From positions 1 to 48,408 of the IMG/VR virus record IMGVR_UViG_3300018080_000036: a stretch of DNA of 48,408 nt; one strand, given 5' to 3'. The DNA is from a virus. Made by a program: the position numbers and the translations under genes. Positions 1-6,525 of the stretch are shown one piece after another. Position 1 is the first letter of the stretch; each line of letters opens with the position of its first letter. The notes beneath the pieces are model-generated. The model ran no database searches. It saw only the letters and a list, made by a program, of their open reading frames with translations, and was not told the origin of the DNA.

Positions 1-123
1 AAAGTAGTATCAATCTCTACAGCACTAATGCTAACATTAACATCTCCAGCACTTCCGCTAGGAGTTACTCTAGGCACTGAATTACTATAATTAGAAATAA
101 GCAGTAAACCTAATACAATCAAT
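1..123. repeat. Terminal direct repeat, left copy
   Basis: These 123 bases are identical to the last 123 bases of the window. The overlap lies inside one reading frame that continues from one copy into the other, so the contig closes into a circle of about 48,285 bp. A repeat this short is equally compatible with an assembler overlap on a circular or circularly permuted genome and with a genuine short terminal redundancy. Confidence 0.97.
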
Positions 124-161
124 GTACTAACTAATACACAACTCCAAGATTTTCTATTCAT
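1..161 (-). CDS. 5' end of the 1,213-aa secreted beta-helix protein (continues at 48408)
   Basis: This is the N-terminal part of the gene annotated at 44805-48408; the frame runs through the circular junction. The proposed start is the ATG at 161, giving a protein that begins MNRKSWSC followed by a hydrophobic stretch of about 15 residues and a polar NYSNS region, which is a textbook export signal. A second in-frame ATG at 173 overlaps the stop of the upstream 821-aa gene and would add four residues (MSDS). Neither has a strong ribosome site, so translation is probably coupled to termination of the upstream gene (stop at 166-168). Confidence 0.85.
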   Translation of the reverse strand, partial: MNRKSWSCVLVSTLIVLGLLLISNYSNSVPRVTPSGSAGDVNVSISAVEIDTT

Positions 162-165
162 ACTA

Positions 166-2631
166 TCACTCATAGTAAAATGTAACAGTTACACTTCCAG
201 AATCTGGTGTGAAGGTGTTAGTAGTATATAATCTAGCACCTACTAGATCACCCACCCTGAAAGCACTATTAGGGTGAATTATATGCTTTAGCTGTCTATC
301 CTCACCAACGTCTAGCCAACCATAGTATCTATAAGCTCCAGTAATGGTTGTAGATAGATAGTCATTATACAATGGAAATATCTTTAACTTACCTGAAGTA
401 ACTGTCTCAGAATAATATACGGCCATAGATAATAGTTTGCCATTACATGGAGAGTAGAATTTAGTACCCAGGGAACCTTCAAAGTACATATCTATGGCCG
501 TAGTTTGACTGTCGGGGACAATAGGATAGGTGAATGTTAAAGTCTTAGCTTCAACAAAAGAAATACCGTCTGTTAAGGGTAGATCACTACTATCAGCATC
601 AAAGTAATAATCAACATGACTTGTACCAGTAGCAAAAACCTGATTATTGTAGTGGTTACCTAGAGAAAAGGAACTGTAGCAAATATCCCCTAATAGATTA
701 AAGCCGGTATTATACTGATTTCTAGAGTTATTGTTTAATATACTTCCACCTATAACAACCCCACCACTTGGAATATTAATCCCCATATCCTGGAATAGAT
801 CACTACTATCATTGAGGGTATTATAGAATTCATTGTCACTTATCCTGCCACTAGCTAATCCCAATAAATGTAAACCGGCATTAGTTTCTCCATAATTTCT
901 AGTATCCGAATCTATATCATAGTTGTTATCGTGTATAGCATTATCAACAATGTCTAGGTTTAATGGCAAAGATCTTTCTACAACAGTAACACTATCTACA
1001 TAAAATATCATAGCGGCCATATTAGCTGATACCTTTAAAGTATCATAACCATTCTTTTGTCTACCTATATATCTAAGTTTAGTCCATTGCTTATCAACAA
1101 CAGCTATAGTCTTTCCATAGACAAATTCTTCCTCACCTAGAGTTAGCTCAACTTCCCCACCACTAGGCATTACATTTATATACACATAGGCAGTAATATC
1201 ATAGACTGATTCATAATCATCATCATCTAGATTAATTAACCTCTGACCAACTCCCTCATTAGCATCATTAGTTACTACTTTTCTAGAATAGCTACCAGCA
1301 AACGAAAAATCTCCAGACCTCTCATTTGTTGTTGGAGAGCCTATATCTATCCAAGAGCTGCTATTATCTTCAAAAGAGTAATCAGTTATACTAACACTAG
1401 ACTCTATACCATTAACATAAATTCCGCTTTTCTGGCAGTAGCCTATATCATTGTCCTTAATAGTAACCCCAACAGTATTTGGTTGTACAACTATCCCATG
1501 ACCAGCAATATGATTTATATTACAGCCTTCAATACTACAATACTTAGTCCCACCCCTTACCTGAACTCCTATATTACTATCATTCTGGCCCCCGACTATC
1601 ATACAATCCTTTATTGATATATCAGTGAGTTGTCTATTGCTACCTATAAGATAATAACCATTAACTGCATAATTAGCTGTTCTAGATAGATTCGTATAAT
1701 TACCTTCTATAATAACATTCTTGACCTCCCCATTTCCACTACTTATATACATTCCATTGGTACTAGGGTAAAAGTAATTCCCTATGGCTATAAAGCCATC
1801 AACTATATAACTACTCTGACCTGGCTCTAAGTCAATACAACCTGGTCCAGCTCCTCCATAGAAGTAATTCCCAGTAACCCTTATATCTTTACCATTAACA
1901 CAGGATATACCATTTCTAGAGGCCGGAGGATCATAAGCCTCAGTTGAATCCGCCATTATAATACAGCCGGTTATGTAAATATGCTCAGGTGCAGGTGAAC
2001 CGCCTATATAAATAGCATCCCCCATATAGTTAAAGATACAATCCTTTATCCAAACATATTTAGCTCCATTACTAATATAGATACAACATTCATGCTCTGT
2101 AGCATAAGAAGCATAATCGGCAGTAGTCTGCACAAAATTAACTCCATCAATAACTACAAAGGAATCCGAATCTACCGTTATAACCTCTCTATGAGTGGTA
2201 GATACTTTAACCTGCTTTAATGTACTTTTAGCTCCTAGACCTTTTATATATTGATAAGACTTACACTGTAGTTCGGTTGTGGCTAGGTTAATAGTATCAT
2301 TAGGTATTGTTATAATCACCCCACTAGAGTCAAATGGTAATTGATAATTGGATGAATATTCGTCTAGGTTATGGTTCTCTTGTAACTTATCCAATCTAGT
2401 CTTTAGACTAGTCGCCATTTTATTGGTGCTAATAGACCCATCCTTAACACCCAAAAAGCTAGGAGACGTTTCCTCGATAGTTTCATTATCAGGGTAGTTA
2501 GTATAAATATAAGCATTCCCACCCTTTCTAGACGCGGTTATCGAAACCTGGGATTCTACTAAAGGAGCTATTAACAATATTCCTAGAGTTAATAATAACC
2601 CAATCTGTAATATAACTTTAAAAACCTTCAT
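166..2631 (-). CDS. Secreted-type beta-helix protein with inserted carbohydrate-binding-like domain (tailspike/depolymerase candidate)
   Basis: The 821-aa protein opens with a signal-peptide-like segment: MKVFK, a hydrophobic core to about residue 24, then a VES-Q cleavage-like site. Residues 105-412 and 556-690 carry the short repeats typical of right-handed parallel beta-helices (NGIxV, GIYV, I-x-G-N-x-I), the fold of pectate lyases and phage tailspikes. Residues 415-552 form a separate module (YSFED... ITAYVYINV... IFYVDSVTV) resembling CBM4/9-type jelly-roll carbohydrate binders. The last 130 residues are beta-rich and unassigned. An AGGAGG seven bases before the ATG fixes the start. It lies between the 129-aa secreted protein and the 1,213-aa beta-helix protein. 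A polysaccharide-binding or degrading role is inferred from fold; catalytic residues cannot be assigned by eye. Confidence 0.8.
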   Translation of the reverse strand: MKVFKVILQIGLLLTLGILLIAPLVESQVSITASRKGGNAYIYTNYPDNETIEETSPSFLGVKDGSISTNKMATSLKTRLDKLQENHNLDEYSSNYQLPFDSSGVIITIPNDTINLATTELQCKSYQYIKGLGAKSTLKQVKVSTTHREVITVDSDSFVVIDGVNFVQTTADYASYATEHECCIYISNGAKYVWIKDCIFNYMGDAIYIGGSPAPEHIYITGCIIMADSTEAYDPPASRNGISCVNGKDIRVTGNYFYGGAGPGCIDLEPGQSSYIVDGFIAIGNYFYPSTNGMYISSGNGEVKNVIIEGNYTNLSRTANYAVNGYYLIGSNRQLTDISIKDCMIVGGQNDSNIGVQVRGGTKYCSIEGCNINHIAGHGIVVQPNTVGVTIKDNDIGYCQKSGIYVNGIESSVSITDYSFEDNSSSWIDIGSPTTNERSGDFSFAGSYSRKVVTNDANEGVGQRLINLDDDDYESVYDITAYVYINVMPSGGEVELTLGEEEFVYGKTIAVVDKQWTKLRYIGRQKNGYDTLKVSANMAAMIFYVDSVTVVERSLPLNLDIVDNAIHDNNYDIDSDTRNYGETNAGLHLLGLASGRISDNEFYNTLNDSSDLFQDMGINIPSGGVVIGGSILNNNSRNQYNTGFNLLGDICYSSFSLGNHYNNQVFATGTSHVDYYFDADSSDLPLTDGISFVEAKTLTFTYPIVPDSQTTAIDMYFEGSLGTKFYSPCNGKLLSMAVYYSETVTSGKLKIFPLYNDYLSTTITGAYRYYGWLDVGEDRQLKHIIHPNSAFRVGDLVGARLYTTNTFTPDSGSVTVTFYYE

Positions 2632-2642
2632 CTATCAACCTC

Positions 2643-3032
2643 CTAGTTTCCAGGCAACCATCTAGTTCCCATCACCCAACATTTACCTGTACCTGAGACA
2701 GTATAAATCTCCATTCTCCTTAAAGGCGTATCCGATTCAAAGCCATAAGACATACCTATAAACAACGGCCCCCAGTCATCATCGTCCCAACTTGTAGTAT
2801 CTGGTGCACCAAACTTCACCCAACAATCAACAGTATCAACTACTATAGTAGCAGTAACCCAAGGAGTAGACCAAGTAGTATCTAAGTGTGTAGTACTAAT
2901 ATCAAATTCTTGTACTTGCCAATATAGCTGCCTAGGAGTCGCAGCTAAACCTCTAACTCCAACAGTCAACAACCAAACAATAGCTCCAACAATAAGGAAG
3001 CTATACATAATCCAAATAGTATATCTCTTCAT
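2643..3032 (-). CDS. Small secreted protein of unknown function
   Basis: The 129-aa product starts MKRYTIWIMY, followed by a hydrophobic segment to about residue 25 and GLAA-TP, a good signal-peptidase site. The mature part of about 98 residues is rich in Trp, Asp and Thr and looks all-beta; I do not recognise a family. The start is set by AGAGG seven bases upstream, located inside the end of the TerS-like gene, so the two are tightly coupled. It is the first of four consecutive genes with export signals in the late operon, which suggests a shared extracytoplasmic role. Confidence 0.8.
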   Translation of the reverse strand: MKRYTIWIMYSFLIVGAIVWLLTVGVRGLAATPRQLYWQVQEFDISTTHLDTTWSTPWVTATIVVDTVDCWVKFGAPDTTSWDDDDWGPLFIGMSYGFESDTPLRRMEIYTVSGTGKCWVMGTRWLPGN

Positions 3033-3035
3033 TCA

Positions 3036-3611
3036 TCAACCTCTCATAATTTGTGTAATGGTCTTAAAGCCTCTATTGTTATCCTCAATAATTTCCCCAG
3101 ATATTTCTATAGCCTCCCTTTTAGCCTGACTTCTTCTTTCCTCTCTAATCTTCTCAGCTCTACTATGAACTTCTCTAAGAAAATCAGCATCAACTTTAGT
3201 TTCCCTTTTATCAATTTCAAGTTTAGCCTTAGGCTTACCCAAAGCTCTATCAACCATAGTTTGAGCATGACCTAATTTAACTACCATAGGAACCTTATCA
3301 GTATCATCTTCCAATAAGGCCTTCTCAATCACATCCAAAGAAAGTTCACCAATAGCATTAATTCTTTCCTGCATCAGAGCCGCATCATCATCCCTTAAGG
3401 CTTGCAACCTTCCTAGCTCTTGTCTTCCTAACTCAGACCCCAGTACATTATATACAGTCTGTGGCTCTATCTCCAAGGCTACTGCTATTTCCTTAGGCTT
3501 ATAAGCTAAATTAGCTAGTCTTATAATTTCCTTATGTATAAAACTCAATCTAGCTAAACTATAACAGCTATTAACAACCCTATTACCTTCCATGTCCTCT
3601 ATATAAGGCAT
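3036..3611 (-). CDS. Probable small terminase subunit (HTH protein)
   Basis: This is the first gene of the leftward late operon, 50 bases below the predicted start point of a near-consensus promoter. The 191-aa protein has a helix-turn-helix at residues 38-60 (KPKEIAVALEIEPQTVYNVL). Long charged helices likely to form coiled coils follow, with a Lys/Arg/Glu-rich tail. This is the layout of phage small terminase subunits: a DNA-binding head, an oligomerisation helix and a tail that contacts TerL. The large subunit lies far downstream in the same transcription direction (38545-40140), with the secreted proteins and lysis genes between, which is unusual. A late transcription regulator is the main alternative. 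The start has GGAGTTTAGATA before ATG. Confidence 0.6.
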   Translation of the reverse strand: MPYIEDMEGNRVVNSCYSLARLSFIHKEIIRLANLAYKPKEIAVALEIEPQTVYNVLGSELGRQELGRLQALRDDDAALMQERINAIGELSLDVIEKALLEDDTDKVPMVVKLGHAQTMVDRALGKPKAKLEIDKRETKVDADFLREVHSRAEKIREERRSQAKREAIEISGEIIEDNNRGFKTITQIMRG

Positions 3612-3660
3612 TATCTAAACTCCAGTATCCAAATTCAACTTGTATATTCAAACTAAATCA

Positions 3661-3696
3661 TAATTGTAATATAACTATATACCCTCCCATTGTCAA
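3661..3696 (-). promoter_or_regulatory. Leftward late promoter (sigma-70 type)
   Basis: On the minus strand TTGACA (3696-3691) is followed by exactly 17 bases and TATATT (3673-3668): a perfect -35 and a five-of-six -10 with optimal spacing. Transcription would start near 3661 and give a leader of about 50 nt before the TerS-like gene, with a GGAG ribosome site. It is the strongest promoter I can find in the window and implies that host RNA polymerase reads the late arm. Confidence 0.8.
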
Positions 3697-3820
3697 GTGT
3701 TTTCTGCTCAAATTATCCCCTCCATAACCCAATAAAATCCAACAGCTTACCCCAACCAATCAACACAAAAATCCAACAGGCTCCAACAAAATCCCCTACC
3801 ACCAACCAATCCGAATTCAA

Positions 3821-3841
3821 CTTGTATAAAATATATACAAG
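3821..3841. repeat. Palindromic element copy 1 (divergent region)
   Basis: The core TTGTATAAAATATATACAA has 7-bp inverted arms (TTGTATA/TATACAA) around AAATA, flanked by C and G. It is one of seven near-identical intergenic copies. This copy sits between the late promoter and the iterons, about 210 bases upstream of the first leftward gene. Confidence 0.9.
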
Positions 3842-4040
3842 ATCCTCTACTATACTATTCCATAGGTTGTTGATAATATTGAAAATTTTACTCGCGGAAT
3901 GTGAAAACCTTTGTATCCTAGAGCTCAGCACACAAAATCCCCTATGGGACTCTTTATAGATTTGATGGGATTAGTAAAGTTTTTATTGTAATGGGTTAGT
4001 ATGGAATTGGTTGGTGGATTAGTGTTAGGTTAATAATGAC

Positions 4041-4096
4041 CTGTCGTATTTTGCGATAGTACTGTCGTATTTTGCTTGATGAGTGTAGTATTTTGC
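4041..4096. repeat. Three 14-bp iterons at exact 21-bp spacing
   Basis: CTGTCGTATTTTGC occurs at 4041-4054 and 4062-4075. A third copy with two changes, GTGTAGTATTTTGC, occurs at 4083-4096. The period of 21 bp equals two helical turns, so bound proteins would line up on one face of the helix. A -10-like TATAAG follows at 4110-4115, which places the third repeat over the -35 region of a possible rightward promoter. The array could be an operator for the early promoter or initiator-binding iterons of an origin. Confidence 0.8.
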
Positions 4097-4265
4097 GGCA
4101 GTTTATTAATATAAGCATATAGTTTGGGTTAATGGTAAGATGTTGTTTATTGTCAGGTTGGAGGGTTGGTCGATACTTTGGTATGATTGTTGCCTACTGT
4201 TATGGTGGATTTGGGTAAGTGACCCAATGCTCTTTGATAACTTTTATTAACTAATGGAGGACGTT

Positions 4266-4763
4266 ATGTCTGATGAAAAAACTTTGTCGATGGCTGACTT
4301 AACTATGATGTTTGGAGATGATGTTAAACTGGCTATCACTAGAACTTGTTTTGGGGCTGAGAGACAAGATGGAAAAGTGATTAAAACCATGTCAGAAGTT
4401 GAGAAGGAATGTAAAGCCTTGAAAGATACCAACAAGGCTTTATACCAAGAAGAGATAGCTAAAAGAACAAAGACCTTTAATTTCGATTTCGACGGTGTTA
4501 GTGTTAAAGAACTTCTTGAAAGACACGCCACTAGTACGACAATCTTTAAAAAGTTCTATAATGATAACCTTTTCAATGCTGATGATAATGAAATACTTAA
4601 GTTACCAAAGATGGTTAATGTTAAGGTTAAGGAATTATTGATCAGCCGCGCTGTAACGGCTGATCCAAACAAAGCACGGACAAAGGCTATTCAAGCAAAT
4701 CTGAAAGCTGGATTAACTCCAGAGCAGATTCTTGAGCATTTCAAGAAGGATTTAGGGTTGTAG
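4266..4763 (+). CDS. Unknown 165-aa protein, first rightward gene, monocistronic
   Basis: I do not recognise the family. The protein is mostly helical and mixed in charge. It has MFGDDVKLAI near the N-terminus, FNFDFDGVSVKELL in the middle and a C-terminal helix-rich segment (ANLKAGLTPEQILEHF) that could be an HTH-like or oligomerisation element. GGAGG lies five bases before the ATG at 4266; an in-frame ATG at 4254 overlaps that site and is unlikely. The gene stands alone between the iterons and a strong terminator, and its codons look more mixed than those of its neighbours, which suggests strong early expression. It is a candidate iteron-binding protein, but this is inferred from position only. 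Confidence 0.75.
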   Translation: MSDEKTLSMADLTMMFGDDVKLAITRTCFGAERQDGKVIKTMSEVEKECKALKDTNKALYQEEIAKRTKTFNFDFDGVSVKELLERHATSTTIFKKFYNDNLFNADDNEILKLPKMVNVKVKELLISRAVTADPNKARTKAIQANLKAGLTPEQILEHFKKDLGL

Positions 4764-4782
4764 TTCTATTGGTTGTTAATTG

Positions 4783-4814
4783 AAGCCTGATTATTAATTT
4801 AGTCAGGCTTTTTT
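4783..4814 (+). terminator. Intrinsic terminator after the first rightward gene
   Basis: AAGCCTGA (4783-4790) and TCAGGCTT (4803-4810) form a perfect 8-bp stem with a 12-nt loop, followed by six T. It isolates the 165-aa gene from the downstream operon. Confidence 0.9.
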
Positions 4815-4844
4815 ATTTATTTGTATTGACTTTTTGTACAACAA

Positions 4845-4874
4845 AAATGTATTTGTGGTAACACCCCACCTTTC
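4845..4874 (+). repeat. Inverted repeat, left arm (30 bp)
   Basis: Its reverse complement matches 5108-5137 at 26 of 30 positions, including an uninterrupted 13-base block (CACAAATACATTT) and an 8-base block (TGGGGTGT). The arms point at each other across about 230 bases of A/T sequence. Confidence 0.85.
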
Positions 4875-5107
4875 AAATTTTTCAATGATAAACACCTATA
4901 TAATAGTTAGCCTACTATAGTTATATCGTATAATAAAAAAAATATATATAAATAGAATATATATAATAATATAGGATGATGATAATAATAACCTTTATAA
5001 TATTAATGCCTTTTACATTAATGTCATAGGTTTTTGTGTTACTTTCTATTAAAAAAATATATTACTATAATATATATAATACACTATTGTATTTATGGCG
5101 ATTGGGG

Positions 5108-5137
5108 GGAAGATGGGGTGTGATCACAAATACATTT
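5108..5137 (-). repeat. Inverted repeat, right arm (30 bp)
   Basis: This is the partner of 4845-4874 (26 of 30 identities in inverted orientation). Its centre carries the perfect palindrome TGTGATCACA, whereas the left arm has TGGTAACA at the same place. Two diverged copies of one binding site or the feet of a long stem are both possible. Confidence 0.85.
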
Positions 5138-5169
5138 GATTGATACATTAATTGTATTAACATTGGGTA

Positions 5170-5198
5170 TTGACTTTTTGATATTATATTCATACATT
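5170..5198 (+). promoter_or_regulatory. Candidate rightward early promoter
   Basis: TTGACT (5170-5175), a 17-base spacer and TACATT (5193-5198) match a sigma-70 promoter at five and four positions. The same -10 (TACATT) and spacing recur at 8982-9010. It lies about 90 bases upstream of the gene at 5286, with an inverted repeat in the leader. Confidence 0.5.
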
Positions 5199-5285
5199 TA
5201 TTATCATCATTAATAATCACAATAATAATAATAATGATAATAACCCAGATTTTATTTAACAAGTCAAAAGGAGGTGAAATTAATT

Positions 5286-5510
5286 ATGACTAAGGATTTT
5301 AAGTATTCTAAAAACTTCCCGCTGGAGTGTTTTGAGTGTGGTGGGCCTCTAGTAACGTTTGCAGACCTGAAGGACTGCTGGGAATTGGTAAAGTGTAACC
5401 GCTGTAAAGCTGAGCATGCAGTACAATATAAGGAAAAAGATTTCTGCTATGTCTATTGTAATGGGATGGTAGAGACTTGGAAAGATGGTAAGGAAATAAC
5501 TAATAATTAA
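5286..5510 (+). CDS. Small zinc-ribbon protein
   Basis: The 74-aa protein carries two CxxC pairs (CFEC and CNRC) about 25 residues apart, the layout of a treble-clef or zinc-ribbon knuckle. Its C-terminal half is short and beta-rich. The upstream AAGGAGGTGA is a perfect anti-SD match and fits the ATG at 5286; the in-frame GTG at 5274 lies inside that ribosome site and was rejected. Function is unknown; such proteins in phages often bind nucleic acid or host proteins. It is the first of four small zinc-ribbon proteins in the rightward arm. Confidence 0.75.
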   Translation: MTKDFKYSKNFPLECFECGGPLVTFADLKDCWELVKCNRCKAEHAVQYKEKDFCYVYCNGMVETWKDGKEITNN

Positions 5511-5523
5511 ACTAGAGGTAACT

Positions 5524-6339
5524 ATGACAAAACCAAACGTAGAAAACGCTTATGGGTCAGTTACAGTCTCTGAGAAAATGAAGCTAGACCTTTTAGCTCT
5601 AACAACAGCATCAATCCCACATATTAAAGGTGACAAGAAAACTGGAAGTTTGGCTTTATTAAAGGGTCTATTTCCACAATCTGCTGGAGTTAATATAATA
5701 CTTGAGCCTAAGAGTTTCATTAAACAAACAGAAGATGTTGACAAGATTATAGTTGATCAAAGTAAAGCTAAGGGGTTAGTAGCTAAAAAACTAAAGACTT
5801 CTAATGGGTATATTAAGAAACTAATATCTGGAAAGCTATCAATCAAGTTACATAAGGATATTCTACTTAAGTATAAGTTAGATACTATAATGAGTCTAAA
5901 TACTCTAATATTGCACTTAGAGACAACAGACAAAGTTGAGCTAATTGATTCTTTATTGTTAACTCTCGGAGAGTTAACAAACTGTAAAACCATTGATGAA
6001 CTAGCTTTGAGCTTCACCAAGTTAAAGACTTGGTTTAAAGAAGCTAAAGTACCTATTGAGAAGCCTTTTGATAAGCTAACAACCAACCAAAAGAATACCT
6101 TAACAAACGCTATTGTTTATAGTCTACTCAATGACTCATATAGAGTAAAAAAGAATATAGAGAGCCTGGTGAGGTTATCTAAAGTAGAGGTTTTTGGAGA
6201 ATCAATGACTTATTTTGGAGATCCTAGACAGTTTCTAATTTGCTTGGCTATTTATCTATCTCCCTATATAATGGCTAGGTTACAGGCGACCACTAAAACA
6301 ACCTTTAACAAAGAGGTCAAAGATGACAAAAAAGAATGA
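5524..6339 (+). CDS. Unknown 271-aa protein
   Basis: No family recognised. The protein is Lys/Leu/Thr-rich and predicted mostly helical, with a hydrophobic stretch near the C-terminus (FLICLAIYLSPYIM) and a charged tail. A TAGAGG ribosome site precedes the ATG. It is the second gene of the early operon that starts at 5286, and its end overlaps the next small membrane-protein gene by 17 bases. It has no cysteine cluster and no recognisable nucleotide-binding motif. Confidence 0.75.
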   Translation: MTKPNVENAYGSVTVSEKMKLDLLALTTASIPHIKGDKKTGSLALLKGLFPQSAGVNIILEPKSFIKQTEDVDKIIVDQSKAKGLVAKKLKTSNGYIKKLISGKLSIKLHKDILLKYKLDTIMSLNTLILHLETTDKVELIDSLLLTLGELTNCKTIDELALSFTKLKTWFKEAKVPIEKPFDKLTTNQKNTLTNAIVYSLLNDSYRVKKNIESLVRLSKVEVFGESMTYFGDPRQFLICLAIYLSPYIMARLQATTKTTFNKEVKDDKKE

Positions 6340-6460
6340 AATTAATACTAATCTTAAGTTCTGGTATAGGTTATTTATTATCCTTGAGGTTTTATTAATA
6401 ATCAATATTGGTTTTCTAATATGGTTCCTGGTTATGTTATATAAAGAGGGAGTTATATAA
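6323..6460 (+). CDS. Single-pass membrane microprotein (45 aa)
   Basis: This small frame starts at an ATG inside the end of the 271-aa gene, with AGAGG about seven bases upstream. It encodes a charged N-terminus (MTKKNEINTNLK), a hydrophobic segment of roughly 24 residues (FIILEVLLIINIGFLIWFLV) and a short charged end. The length, overlap and hydrophobic segment make a real membrane protein plausible. A role such as superinfection exclusion or membrane anchoring cannot be decided. A hairpin terminator follows at once. Confidence 0.6.
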   Translation: MTKKNEINTNLKFWYRLFIILEVLLIINIGFLIWFLVMLYKEGVI

Positions 6461-6462
6461 CC

Positions 6463-6501
6463 AAAAAGTGGCTTGTATAAAATATATACAAGTCGCTTTT
6501 T
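6463..6501. terminator. Hairpin terminator built around palindromic element copy 2
   Basis: The conserved element (6472-6492) is extended here on both sides into a 17-pair RNA stem with two G-U pairs (6463-6479 with 6485-6501). It ends in a T-run on the + strand and begins with an A-run, so it could terminate transcription from either side. It closes the operon ending at 6460 and lies 33 bases before the next start (element end to ATG 6526). Confidence 0.75.
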
Positions 6502-6525
6502 TAATAAAAGAAGAGGTGATTAAAT

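Larger units (their letters stand above)
3612..4265. other. Gene-free divergent region with strand-composition switch (regulatory/origin candidate)
   Basis: No convincing gene lies in these 654 bases. The segment holds the leftward late promoter (3661-3696), one copy of the 21-bp palindrome (3821-3841) and three iterons spaced by 21 bp (4041-4096). Composition flips abruptly near 3950. The + strand is C/A-rich and nearly lacks G between about 3715 and 3820, then becomes G/T-rich and nearly lacks C between about 3960 and 4030. Both transcription arms leave from here, so a bidirectional replication origin or an early/late switch is a reasonable inference. Confidence 0.65.
4764..5285. other. Gene-free, very AT-rich structured region
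   Basis: About 520 bases with no supported gene. After the terminator the segment contains a 30-bp inverted repeat (4845-4874 and 5108-5137). This flanks about 230 bases of almost pure A/T, which includes a hairpin at 5002-5022 followed by a T-run. The 14-mer GTATTGACTTTTTG appears twice (4823-4836 and 5167-5180). TGTGATCACA is a perfect 10-bp palindrome at 5119-5128, and a TTATTATCAT/ATGATAATAA inverted repeat spans 5198-5243. This looks like an origin unwinding region or a structured leader for the operon starting at 5286. Confidence 0.7.

Noticed and set aside
3690-3959. Open frames on both strands inside the divergent region
   Set aside because: They have no ribosome site, contain the palindromic element and follow the strand-biased composition of non-coding DNA.
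5210-5245. AATAATAAT tandem repeats as a CRISPR or microsatellite feature
   Set aside because: No spacer-repeat structure; it is simple A/T sequence forming one inverted repeat.
5065-5262. Minus-strand frame in the AT-rich segment
   Set aside because: It encodes runs of Ile from A/T repeats, has no ribosome site and covers the inverted repeat arm.
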